Source: an uncultured Lachnospiraceae bacterium (GTDB lineage: Bacteria > Bacillota > Clostridia > Lachnospirales > Lachnospiraceae). From it: 64,000 nt of DNA. The position numbers were made by a program, and so were the translations under genes. Under the pieces are notes generated by a model that searched no databases, was not told where the DNA came from, and was given only the letters and a program-made list of their open reading frames with translations. Where the stretch lies: NCBI GenBank assembly GCA_905209075.1, contig CAJLRL010000009.1:25549-89548 (forward strand), in the 5' to 3' direction. Shown here piece by piece: positions 9,725-17,729 of the stretch. The stretch's first letter is position 1; every line of letters starts with the position of its first letter.

Positions 9725-10822
9725 TTATCTGCGGTGAATCGTGTAATTGCGCTCTAAAAGTACATCTATTGCTTCCTCGAGTGCTTTGTCGTCATAGAAT
9801 TCTATGCGGAGCACACCTTCATCAAATTCCCGGTTATTGATAATGCCGATGTTTTTGATGCTTATGCCATTAAATGCCAGAAGGCTTGCAAGCATTGCAA
9901 TCCCACCTGCTTCATCTGCAAGATCAACAAAAATTTCATGATAATCTTTGCGGATTTTTGTTCCGGGAAGAGTAAGTGAATCCCTGTAATTTTTAGAATC
10001 TTCAAAATACTTCATAAGGGCATCTGAATCGCCGGCATCAACAAGATGACGCAGTCTGGAAAAAGCTTTTTCGTACTGATCCATTAAAGAAAGCAGCTGT
10101 GTTCTGTTAGAACGGCATATGCTTTCCCACATTTCAGGAGATGAGGCTGCAATGCGTGTGACATCCCTGAAACCACCTGCAGCTATCTTTTTCATTGTCT
10201 CGTTTTCGGAGTCAATATTTTCAATAAGATTTACAAGTGAATATGCGATCATATGCGGAAGGTGGCTTATCGCAGCTGTGGCATGATCGTGTTCTTCATA
10301 ACCCAGAACAAGTGCTATGGAACCAAGGGAGCTGACAAAAGCTTTGAAGTCTTCTATATCCTGTTCATCTGACTGGGCTGTAGGTGTGATTATGTAATAT
10401 GCATTTTCAAGAAGCTGGGCATTGGAATTTAAAAGTCCTGTTTTTTCAGAACCGGTCATTGGATGGCCGCCTATAAAATTGTGTTCAAGCCCAAGTGCAG
10501 TAACAGTTTCGTGGATCTGTGTCTTTGTACTTCCAACATCGGTTATTATGCATGAAGGAGAGATTATATCCTTAAGCTGTGTGAGATATTCTATATTTTT
10601 TGTGACTGGTGCGCACAAAAAAATAACATCACATGAATCAAACTCATCAAGAGGAAGAATCATGTTATTTTCTATGAGCCCGATTTCGTAAGCCTGGGTT
10701 ATCGTGCTTTCATGTCCGGCAGTTGCTATGATACGGGCATCAGGGTTATTTATTTTAATTTTTCTGGCAATAGAACCGCCTATCAGACCAAGTCCTATAA
10801 AACCAATGTTATCGAATTTCAT
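9725..10822 (-). CDS. tyrA: Prephenate dehydrogenase with C-terminal ACT domain
   Basis: Oxidises prephenate to 4-hydroxyphenylpyruvate on the way to tyrosine. The N-terminal Rossmann motif IGFIGLGLIGGSIA binds NAD(P); HPMTGSEKTG and SHLPHMIAYSL are typical of the active site region. The last 75 residues (LADEAGGIAMLASLLAFNG) are an ACT domain, the usual site of tyrosine feedback. The start is ATG at 10822, which has GGAGG five bases upstream; a TTG four codons earlier overlaps that ribosome site. A 16-bp palindrome (10837-10852) lies in its leader. There is no chorismate mutase part; that activity is on pheA. Confidence 0.93.
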   Translation of the reverse strand: MKFDNIGFIGLGLIGGSIARKIKINNPDARIIATAGHESTITQAYEIGLIENNMILPLDEFDSCDVIFLCAPVTKNIEYLTQLKDIISPSCIITDVGSTKTQIHETVTALGLEHNFIGGHPMTGSEKTGLLNSNAQLLENAYYIITPTAQSDEQDIEDFKAFVSSLGSIALVLGYEEHDHATAAISHLPHMIAYSLVNLIENIDSENETMKKIAAGGFRDVTRIAASSPEMWESICRSNRTQLLSLMDQYEKAFSRLRHLVDAGDSDALMKYFEDSKNYRDSLTLPGTKIRKDYHEIFVDLADEAGGIAMLASLLAFNGISIKNIGIINNREFDEGVLRIEFYDDKALEEAIDVLLERNYTIHRR

Positions 10823-10939
10823 AATATCCTCCAAAATAGAAATTAATTTCTAAACACTATATTTAATAATAACAAGTTTAGCACTATAAAGCAATAAATT
10901 ATTTTTGAAAATAAAATATAGTAAAAGTGCATAAAAGTC

Positions 10940-10968
10940 TTGAGTAAAACGGGAAATAATAGTACAAT
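10940..10968 (+). promoter_or_regulatory. Promoter of the EF-G-like gene
   Basis: TTGAGT, a 17-base spacer and TACAAT lie 34 bases before ATG 11002. A second AT-rich hexamer TATAAT follows at 10974 but has no partner -35. Confidence 0.65.
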
Positions 10969-11001
10969 ATTTCTATAATTTAATGTAGGGAGGTACATAA
11001 G

Positions 11002-13092
11002 ATGAATGTTTATACAACTGATAAGATTAGAAATGTAGTCCTGTTAGGACATGGCGGCTGCGGCAAGACGTCACTTACAGAAGCAATGGCATATCTATCT
11101 GGTATTACATCACGTATGGGGAATATAGAGGATGGAAATACTATAAGTGATTTTGACAAAGAAGAAATTAAACGTAAGTGTTCGATCCACATGTCACTTG
11201 TACCTATAGAATGGCAGGATGTAAAGATCAATATACTTGATACTCCCGGTTTTTTTGATTTTATAGGAGAAGTTGAGGAAGCGGTTTCTGTTGCGGATGC
11301 AGCGGTAATTGTTGTATCCGGAAAGGCTGGGATACAGACCGGAACAAAAAGAGCGTGGGAGATATGTGATAAATATAAACTGCCAAGAATGATCTTTGTG
11401 ACAGATATGGACATTGACAATGCAAGCTACAGACAGGTGGTTGCGCAGCTTCAGGAATTATATGGTAAAAAGATAGCGCCATTTCACCTTCCTATAAGAG
11501 AAGAGCAGCAATTTGTCGGTTATGTAAATGTCATCCAGCAAAAAGCAAAAAGATGGAACGAAAAGGGAGAAGTGGACAAATTTGACGTGCCTGAATATTC
11601 AAAAGAAAATTTAGGAATATGCAGGGAGGCATTGCTTGAGGCTGTTGCTGAGACAAGTGAAGAATTTATGGAGCGGTATTTTGGAGGTGAGGAGTTCTCG
11701 GAGGATGAGATACGTTCAGCACTCAGGGCAAATGTAATAGATGGCTCTATCGTACCTGTCCTCATGGGATCTAATATTCTTGCACGGGGAATGTATACGC
11801 TGATGAGCGATATCATAAAATATTTCCCAAGTCCGGAAAAACGGCAGTGCGCAGGAATAAACACGAAGACAAACGAAGTATACAATGCAGATTATGATTT
11901 TGCAAAACCAAAGTCGGCATATGTATTTAAGACGATAGTAGATCCGTATATTGGAAAATATTCATTAATAAAAGTTAATTCCGGAGTGCTGAAGACCGAT
12001 GATGTATTATATAATTATCATAGGGATTTTGAAGAAAAAGCCGGCAGGCTGTATCTGCTGAGAGGTACGAAAACAATCGAAGTAAAAGAACTTCATGCGG
12101 GCGATATAGGGGCGCTTCCCAAACTGCAGAAGACTCTTACAACAGATTCGCTTTCGACTAAAGGAGTACCGGTTGCATTTATAAGGACTGCAATTTCAAA
12201 GCCATATGTGTCAATGCGGTACAAGGCAAAAAATAAAGGCGATGAAGATAAGATTTCACAGGCACTGCAAAAGATACAGATGGAGGATCTTACGCTTAAA
12301 AGTGTAAACGACAGCGAAAATGGACAGACACTTTTATACGGAATGGGTGACACGCATCTTGAAGTAGTCTCAGATGCACTGCTTGAAAAATACAAAGTAG
12401 AAATAGAATTAAAGCGCCCACGCGTGGCTTTCAAAGAAACTATCCGGAAAAATTCAGACGTAGAATACAAATACAAAAAACAGTCTGGAGGACACGGACA
12501 GTACGGACATGTAAAGATGAGATTTGAGCCATCCGGCGATCTGGAAAAAGCATATGAATTTGAGCAGTGCGTGGTAGGTGGCGCTGTTCCAAAGAATTTT
12601 TTCCCGGCAGTTGAAAAAGGAATTGCAGAATCTGTAAAATCAGGCCCGCTTGCAGCATATCCTGTTATAGGGGTAAAGGCAATACTCTACGATGGGTCAT
12701 CACATCCGGTTGATTCATCAGAGATGGCATTTAAGACCGCTGCAAAACAGGCATTTAAGAAGGGCTTCCTTGAGGCTTCACCTGTATTGTTAGAACCGAT
12801 CGCAGCACTTAAGGTTGTTGTGCCGGAGCAGTATACAGGAGATATAATGGGAGATCTCAACAAAAGAAGAGGCCGTGTTATGGGAATGAATCCGACAGAT
12901 AACGGCTATCAGGAAATAGCGGCAGACATTCCTTATCTTGAACTTTATGGATATAACACAAGACTTCGCTCAATGACGAGTGGAAGCGGCACTTTTTCTT
13001 ATGAATTCTTAAGATATGAACAGGCACCGGATGATGTGGCACAAAAACAGATTGAGGAAAGGGCAAATAAACTTGTTGACATTGAAGAATAA
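11002..13092 (+). CDS. Elongation factor G-like GTPase (EF-G paralogue)
   Basis: It has the full five-domain EF-G layout in 696 residues: GTP-binding domain with P-loop GHGGCGKT and DTPG, an EF-Tu-like second domain, the EF-G domain IV stretch GGHGQYGHVKM, and a C-terminal EF-G_C domain. Two positions depart from translocating EF-G. DTPGH is DTPGF, so the His that triggers GTP hydrolysis is absent, and NKxD is TDMD. Both suggest one of the EF-G-like paralogues rather than the housekeeping factor. Good AGGGAGG site before ATG 11002. Its end overlaps the next gene. The actual role is unknown. Confidence 0.85.
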   Translation: MNVYTTDKIRNVVLLGHGGCGKTSLTEAMAYLSGITSRMGNIEDGNTISDFDKEEIKRKCSIHMSLVPIEWQDVKINILDTPGFFDFIGEVEEAVSVADAAVIVVSGKAGIQTGTKRAWEICDKYKLPRMIFVTDMDIDNASYRQVVAQLQELYGKKIAPFHLPIREEQQFVGYVNVIQQKAKRWNEKGEVDKFDVPEYSKENLGICREALLEAVAETSEEFMERYFGGEEFSEDEIRSALRANVIDGSIVPVLMGSNILARGMYTLMSDIIKYFPSPEKRQCAGINTKTNEVYNADYDFAKPKSAYVFKTIVDPYIGKYSLIKVNSGVLKTDDVLYNYHRDFEEKAGRLYLLRGTKTIEVKELHAGDIGALPKLQKTLTTDSLSTKGVPVAFIRTAISKPYVSMRYKAKNKGDEDKISQALQKIQMEDLTLKSVNDSENGQTLLYGMGDTHLEVVSDALLEKYKVEIELKRPRVAFKETIRKNSDVEYKYKKQSGGHGQYGHVKMRFEPSGDLEKAYEFEQCVVGGAVPKNFFPAVEKGIAESVKSGPLAAYPVIGVKAILYDGSSHPVDSSEMAFKTAAKQAFKKGFLEASPVLLEPIAALKVVVPEQYTGDIMGDLNKRRGRVMGMNPTDNGYQEIAADIPYLELYGYNTRLRSMTSGSGTFSYEFLRYEQAPDDVAQKQIEERANKLVDIEE

Positions 13093-14377
13093 ACTAGTTG
13101 GAATAATTATATTTGCATTTTTATCATTATATACAGTAACATGTTATGCATCTGAGCTGGAGGAGGCAGATTCTGCCTCTTTTAGCTCAGATTTGGCTAT
13201 ACAGAAAATATATGACCATATGTCAGAAGACGATGGGGTAACATATATATATTATGATCTTGGGGGAGCATCAAATAATATAAATAATGTTTCGTATATT
13301 ACATCGCAGCAAAAATATGCAGGACTAAGGGAACCATATAAATTCGGGTACAAGTTTGACGGATGGTATCTTGACAAGCACTATTCAAAAAAAGCAGATA
13401 TCATTTATTATACAAAGAATAAAGGCTGCGTTGTCTATGCAAAATGGATAAGGACTATAAATAATGAGTACAGTGTAAAACATTATGAGTACACTGCAAA
13501 AAAGGACAGTGGTACGATATTTTTAAAAGACTGTGACTATGATTTTATAGATGAGATAAATATTCCGGGGATGCCGGAGACGAAAGAGCAGGATTTTCTT
13601 AACAATTATATATTCAGCGAATCACAGTGCCCACAGGGAATATGTATAACTGATGATTATGTGCTTATAACAAGCTATTCAGATACAAAAAATACACTTG
13701 GCGAACTTATGGTCTTTGACCGTAAAAGTGGGGACTATCTTGTTACGCTTGGCATGGATTCTAACAGTCATCTGGGAGGAATTGCTTTTGACGGGCAGAA
13801 TGTATGGGTATGTAATTCATATGCTAACACGCTGGAGAGGATTTCATACGATTTTATAGATCTTATGGCAACGGCAAACTCAAAACAGGTAATAGATGCC
13901 ACAGGTGTTGTCGACATTTTTAAGATAGATAATAAGCCGTCATGTATAACATATTATGGAGGCAGATTGTGGGTCGCAACACACACATTATTATTTGATT
14001 CAAAAATGCTTGCATACCATTACAGTGAAAAAAATGATGAACTTACAGCCTTAAGCTCATATAAAATCCCATCGAAAGTCCAGGGGGTTACGTTTGATGA
14101 GAATGGAAAAGTGTACCTAAGCACATCATACGGACGTAACTCATCATCATATCTTAAATGTTACAGATCACTTATAGCACTTTCATCAAGACCAAACCAG
14201 CCGGACATAAAAGTAGAAATGCCGCCTGGTTCAGAGGAACTTGATTCGGTAGATGATTGTCTGTATATAATATTTGAATCTGCCGGTGAAAAATATTTAG
14301 AAGGCACAGATGGAAAAGGAAGTTCGATCTCGCCTATTGATAAGATATTATGTGTAAATACAGACTCATTTGGATGA
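13073..14377 (+). CDS. Secreted protein with InlB B-repeat and propeller-like region
   Basis: The first 25 residues form a signal peptide (charged NK, hydrophobic GIIIFAFLSLYTV, cleavage near CYA). Next comes an InlB B-repeat (Listeria-Bacteroides repeat): YYDLGG, then YKFGYKFDGWYLD and VVYAKW, a fold found in surface proteins. The remaining 280 residues contain repeated strands such as GICITDDYVLITSYS, GIAFDGQNVWVCNS and GVTFDENGKVYLSTS, which look like propeller blades. I choose TTG 13073 because GGAAAGGG lies upstream and it gives a clean signal peptide; it overlaps the EF-G-like gene by 20 bases. The function is unknown. Confidence 0.75.
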   Translation: MLTLKNKLVGIIIFAFLSLYTVTCYASELEEADSASFSSDLAIQKIYDHMSEDDGVTYIYYDLGGASNNINNVSYITSQQKYAGLREPYKFGYKFDGWYLDKHYSKKADIIYYTKNKGCVVYAKWIRTINNEYSVKHYEYTAKKDSGTIFLKDCDYDFIDEINIPGMPETKEQDFLNNYIFSESQCPQGICITDDYVLITSYSDTKNTLGELMVFDRKSGDYLVTLGMDSNSHLGGIAFDGQNVWVCNSYANTLERISYDFIDLMATANSKQVIDATGVVDIFKIDNKPSCITYYGGRLWVATHTLLFDSKMLAYHYSEKNDELTALSSYKIPSKVQGVTFDENGKVYLSTSYGRNSSSYLKCYRSLIALSSRPNQPDIKVEMPPGSEELDSVDDCLYIIFESAGEKYLEGTDGKGSSISPIDKILCVNTDSFG

Positions 14378-14593
14378 TTATAACATCTTAAGAAGCTTTT
14401 CGACCTGCCTGCGGTTTTTCTCAGGCAGGTTTTTGCTAAGCTCACTGCACATTTCAAAAACTTCTTCTTTACTGAATTCTATGCCATATCGTTTTGCTTC
14501 TCTTAAATTATCCATGAGAAATGGAAGAGCGCTTGTTGTGTCTGAGGGCTTTGCTTTTTTGGCAAAATTATTTAAAAATTCCTGTTTGGTCAT
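14378..14593 (-). CDS. Small helical protein of unknown function
   Basis: A 71-residue, charged, helix-rich protein. The start at 14593 has GGAG seven bases upstream on the minus strand. Its 5' end overlaps the end of the upstream minus-strand gene by 26 bases, so the pair is probably translated together. No known domain is recognised. It abuts the stop codon of the convergent secreted protein with no gap. Confidence 0.65.
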   Translation of the reverse strand: MTKQEFLNNFAKKAKPSDTTSALPFLMDNLREAKRYGIEFSKEEVFEMCSELSKNLPEKNRRQVEKLLKML

Positions 14594-14909
14594 AAATCTC
14601 CTTATTATCAAGAATAGAAAATACATTTAAAATGTTGTCGATAGTCTCCTGTTCAGATGGGCTGAAATATTTTTTTAATGCATTAAGCATTGCGATGCGT
14701 CTGTCTGAAGGAGTTTCAGTTTCAGCAACGGAAAGAGCCGGTGTCTCGGACAGGACTTTCATGGAATTAAGCATTGCCATGCATGAGATCATCATGACAA
14801 GTGGACGCTGTTTATCTTTTGAAAGATAAGGAACAATGGTTTTTAGCATCTGCAATTCCTTAGTCTGTGTAATTTCATCAAATGGAGTAAATAATGTCTT
14901 CTCGTCCAT
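14568..14909 (-). CDS. Hypothetical helical protein
   Basis: 113 residues, probably all alpha, with no signal peptide or membrane segment. A stretch rich in Met and Ala (LVMMISCMAMLNSMKVL) forms a hydrophobic helix. AAAGG lies before the start at 14909. Both this and the following small protein carry similar C-terminal helical parts (KKYFSPSEQETIDNILNV), and they form a two-gene operon. I do not recognise the family. Confidence 0.65.
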   Translation of the reverse strand: MDEKTLFTPFDEITQTKELQMLKTIVPYLSKDKQRPLVMMISCMAMLNSMKVLSETPALSVAETETPSDRRIAMLNALKKYFSPSEQETIDNILNVFSILDNKEIYDQTGIFK

Positions 14910-15002
14910 AAAAATAACCTTTTTTTAAATTCTATGATGCAGAATTCACGTTATGCATATTTTTTCATATAATGTATAAAAAATATATTTATCAAGAATG
15001 AT

Positions 15003-15152
15003 ATGGGCAGATTGATCATAGATGGACACGATGTTTACGAGATTGATGAACGCTGTTTAGAAGAACACAAAATAGATAAAAAGTGTGAAATACTAAAAAA
15101 AATTGAAAATGCAAAAAAGGAAAATGATCCTAAAAATCAGCGGGCCAGATAG
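15003..15152 (+). CDS. Putative 49-residue small protein
   Basis: A short frame from ATG 15003 to TAG 15152 that encodes a charged protein starting MGRLIIDGHDVYEIDE. The composition (Lys, Glu, Asp) is that of a soluble protein and not random reading. The ribosome site is weak (AAGAAT). A TATAAT at about 14970 with TTCACG 17 bases before it may be its promoter. The stop codon lies inside the hairpin that ends the convergent cysteine-rich gene. Evidence is limited to composition and context. Confidence 0.5.
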   Translation: MGRLIIDGHDVYEIDERCLEEHKIDKKCEILKKIENAKKENDPKNQRAR

Positions 15153-15158
15153 GCCCGC
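15138..15158 (-). terminator. Terminator of the cysteine-rich protein gene
   Basis: GCGGGCC and GGCCCGC (15140-15158) form a seven-pair GC stem. On the minus strand it is followed by TGATTTTT, which fits an intrinsic terminator of the gene at 15181-15435. On the + strand it covers the stop codon of the 49-residue gene. Confidence 0.7.
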
Positions 15159-15180
15159 ACAGATATGAAAGATGTATTTT

Positions 15181-15435
15181 TTAGCAGATACTGTTTCCAC
15201 TACATCCGCATCCGGTGTTTCCACAGCTGTTGTTTCCATATCCGCCACAGCAAAGAAGAAGAAGGATGATCCAAAGGCAGCTGTTGTTATTGTCACCACA
15301 TCCGTTTCCATTAAATAAAGATGTGCCATTTCCACAACAGCAGCATAGTAACAGGATGATCCATAAATTATTGCTGCATCCGTTTCCTTCTCCACAATTG
15401 CTGCATCCACAGTTTGTTGCTGCTAAATCACTCAT
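15181..15435 (-). CDS. Cysteine/glycine/asparagine-rich repeat protein
   Basis: 84 residues with 16 cysteines. It is built from two similar units, each an Asn/Cys/Gly stretch followed by a short hydrophobic run: LWIILLLCCCC (residues 24-34) and LWIILLLLCC (54-63). A strong GGAGGT site six bases before ATG 15435 and a terminator downstream show it is a real, well-translated gene. Similar Cys-rich small proteins of Clostridia are annotated as chorion-like high-cysteine proteins; the function is not known. The runs are too short for certain membrane spans. A surface or spore-coat role is only a guess. Confidence 0.75.
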   Translation of the reverse strand: MSDLAATNCGCSNCGEGNGCSNNLWIILLLCCCCGNGTSLFNGNGCGDNNNSCLWIILLLLCCGGYGNNSCGNTGCGCSGNSIC

Positions 15436-15507
15436 AAGTGACCTCCAAATAATTTATTTTACACTTTATGTTATGCCTGCCATAACAAATGGTTACAGAA
15501 AAATGTA

Positions 15508-15539
15508 TTGACGAATAAAGTATAATTGTATACAATTAT
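15508..15539 (+). promoter_or_regulatory. Promoter overlapped by a GntR-type palindrome
   Basis: TTGACG (15508-15513), 17 bases, TACAAT (15531-15536). The perfect 18-bp palindrome ATAATTGTATACAATTAT (15522-15539) covers the -10 box. Its core TTGTATACAA fits the GT-N-AC type operator of FadR-subfamily GntR regulators, and such a regulator is encoded two genes downstream (17014). I infer repression of the citrate synthase cluster by that protein. Confidence 0.75.
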
Positions 15540-15618
15540 TCAGAACGGAGTAATTATTCAGTATTAGTGAATAAATTTGCGGTAAAATATAACATTTTAA
15601 GTTATGGGAGACATAGAC

Positions 15619-17001
15619 ATGAGAGACGTTTTAATGAATAACAAAACAAATCTGTTGCAGCTGGAAGAACATTTTTATCAGCTGGCAGATGTCACTGAAC
15701 CGAATACATTTAGAAATCTCTTTCCATATTCGGAAATTCCTAAAATCGCATTCAATGACAGAATAGTGCCACATAATATGCCGGAAGAAATCTGGATAAC
15801 AGATACGACATTCAGGGATGGGCAGCAATCAAGGGCACCATATACTACAGATCAGATAGTCACTATATATGATTATCTTCATAAGCTTGGCGGACCAAAA
15901 GGAAAGATCAGACAGAGCGAGTTCTTTTTATACAGTAAAAAGGACAGGGATGCAGTATATAAGTGTTTAGAACGAGGATATAAATTTCCAGAGGTTACAT
16001 CGTGGATAAGGGCAAGTAAGAAGGATTTTGAGCTTGTAAAAGAGATAGGTTTAAAGGAAACAGGAATACTTGTAAGCTGTTCAGATTATCATATTTTTTA
16101 CAAGATGAAGATGACAAGGCGCGAGGTAATGAACATGTACTTAAGCGTCATAAGGGAATGCTTAGAGACAGGCATTAGTCCAAGATGTCATCTTGAGGAT
16201 ATAACACGTTCAGATATATATGGTTTTGTTATTCCGTTTTGTGTAGAACTTATGAAACTCATGGATGAATATAAAATCCCAATAAAAATAAGAGCGTGTG
16301 ATACGATGGGATATGGTGTTAATTTTCCGGGTGCAGTTATCCCGCGAAGCGTTCCGGGAATAATATATGGACTTACAACACATGCGGGTGTGCCTTCAGA
16401 GCTTATAGAGTGGCACGGACACAATGATTTTTATAAAGCGGTCAATAACTCTACAACAGCATGGCTTTATGGTGCCAGTGGAGTAAACTGTTCACTTTTC
16501 GGAATAGGAGAGCGTACTGGAAATACACCTCTTGAGGCAATGGTATTTGAATATGCACAGCTTAGAGGAACTCTCGATGGAATGGATACGACAGTCATAA
16601 CAGAACTTTCAGAGTATTTTGAAAAAGAACTTGGATATGTCCAGCCATCAAGAACACCATTTGTAGGAAGCAACTTTAATGTGACAAGAGCAGGGATACA
16701 TGCTGACGGATTACTTAAGAACGAAGAAATATATAATATTTTTGATACAGGAAAATTCTTAAACCGTCCACCACTTGTTGCTGTGTCGAATACTTCAGGT
16801 CTTGCAGGAATTGCACACTGGATAAATACATATTATCATCTGTCAGATGACAGGAAGATAGACAAAAATTCAAAGCTCGTCGAGATGGTAAAGGAATGGG
16901 TTGATGAGCAGTATGATGACGGACGCGTGACCGCAATTACAGACAATGAGCTTGTTGTGCAGATAACAGATTGTTGTAAAAAGCTGGATATTGTTTTATA
17001 G
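15619..17001 (+). CDS. Homocitrate/2-isopropylmalate synthase-like enzyme, probable (Re)-citrate synthase
   Basis: A DRE-TIM metallolyase-type Claisen enzyme. DTTFRDGQQS near residue 65 and WHGHNDFYKAVNN supply the catalytic Arg-Asp and the metal-binding HxH. The length (460 residues) and the N-terminal extension before the TIM barrel are like the (Re)-citrate synthase described from Clostridium kluyveri and differ from leuA and nifV. The downstream isocitrate dehydrogenase supports citrate formation for glutamate. GGGAG precedes ATG 15619; an in-frame ATG at 15604 has no ribosome site. Product stereochemistry is inferred. Confidence 0.8.
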   Translation: MRDVLMNNKTNLLQLEEHFYQLADVTEPNTFRNLFPYSEIPKIAFNDRIVPHNMPEEIWITDTTFRDGQQSRAPYTTDQIVTIYDYLHKLGGPKGKIRQSEFFLYSKKDRDAVYKCLERGYKFPEVTSWIRASKKDFELVKEIGLKETGILVSCSDYHIFYKMKMTRREVMNMYLSVIRECLETGISPRCHLEDITRSDIYGFVIPFCVELMKLMDEYKIPIKIRACDTMGYGVNFPGAVIPRSVPGIIYGLTTHAGVPSELIEWHGHNDFYKAVNNSTTAWLYGASGVNCSLFGIGERTGNTPLEAMVFEYAQLRGTLDGMDTTVITELSEYFEKELGYVQPSRTPFVGSNFNVTRAGIHADGLLKNEEIYNIFDTGKFLNRPPLVAVSNTSGLAGIAHWINTYYHLSDDRKIDKNSKLVEMVKEWVDEQYDDGRVTAITDNELVVQITDCCKKLDIVL

Positions 17002-17013
17002 TTGAGGTAAAAT

Positions 17014-17673
17014 ATGTCACAGGATAATTATAGTTTGAGTGCCAGAGTATATAATCATATAAGAGATGGTATATTATCCGGCAGATATAAGGATGGCGAT
17101 GAGCTTAAGGAAATGACAATTGGCGAAGAGCTTGGCGTCAGCAGGACCCCTGTAAGAGAAGCACTCCGCCAGCTTGACCTCGAAGGGCTTATTACAATAA
17201 TTCCAAATAAAGGTGCTTTTGTTGAGGAAGTTTCACTTGACGATATAAGAGATATATATGATATAAGAGCAAGGCTAGAGGGCTTATGTGCCAGATGGGC
17301 GGCAGAAAAAATTACGGATGAGCTTATGGAACAGATGGAGGAGATCATATATCTGTCTGAGTTTCATGAAGAAAAGGGTAATTCAAAGCAGCTTCTTTTA
17401 TTGGATAACCGTTTCCATGAAATATTATACGAGGCATCGCAGAGCAAAGAATTAAAACGTATTTTAAAAGAATATCATGAATATGTCGGCAGAGTCAGAA
17501 GAGTTACCTTAAGCGAAAATGAAAGAGCAAAGGATTCCACGATGGAACACAAGATGATCTGTCAGGCGATAAAAGCGCACGATGCAGATCTGGCAGAAAA
17601 ATATGCGTCTGCACATATAATCAAATCAAAAGAAAATATGCAAAAGCGCGGCTGGGAAAACCTTATTAAGTAG
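17014..17673 (+). CDS. GntR-family regulator, FadR/FCD subfamily
   Basis: 219 residues: an N-terminal winged helix-turn-helix (about residues 10-75; GEELGVSRTPVREALRQLDLEGLI) followed by an all-helical FCD effector domain with the Asp and His of DNRFHEILYEAS that usually bind a metal. It is the middle gene between (Re)-citrate synthase and isocitrate dehydrogenase, 12 bases after the first. A matching palindrome sits on the cluster promoter at 15522, so it probably controls its own operon in response to a carboxylate such as citrate or 2-oxoglutarate. The effector is inferred. Confidence 0.92.
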   Translation: MSQDNYSLSARVYNHIRDGILSGRYKDGDELKEMTIGEELGVSRTPVREALRQLDLEGLITIIPNKGAFVEEVSLDDIRDIYDIRARLEGLCARWAAEKITDELMEQMEEIIYLSEFHEEKGNSKQLLLLDNRFHEILYEASQSKELKRILKEYHEYVGRVRRVTLSENERAKDSTMEHKMICQAIKAHDADLAEKYASAHIIKSKENMQKRGWENLIK

Positions 17674-17729
17674 TTTTATGTAACCTGGCACTTGCGTTTT
17701 ATAAAATTTTATAATAGAAGGAGATTAAA

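Noticed and set aside
10837..10852. 16-bp palindrome TAGAAATTAATTTCTA in the tyrA leader
   Set aside because: AT-rich and seen once; it may be an operator, but nothing else in the window supports that.
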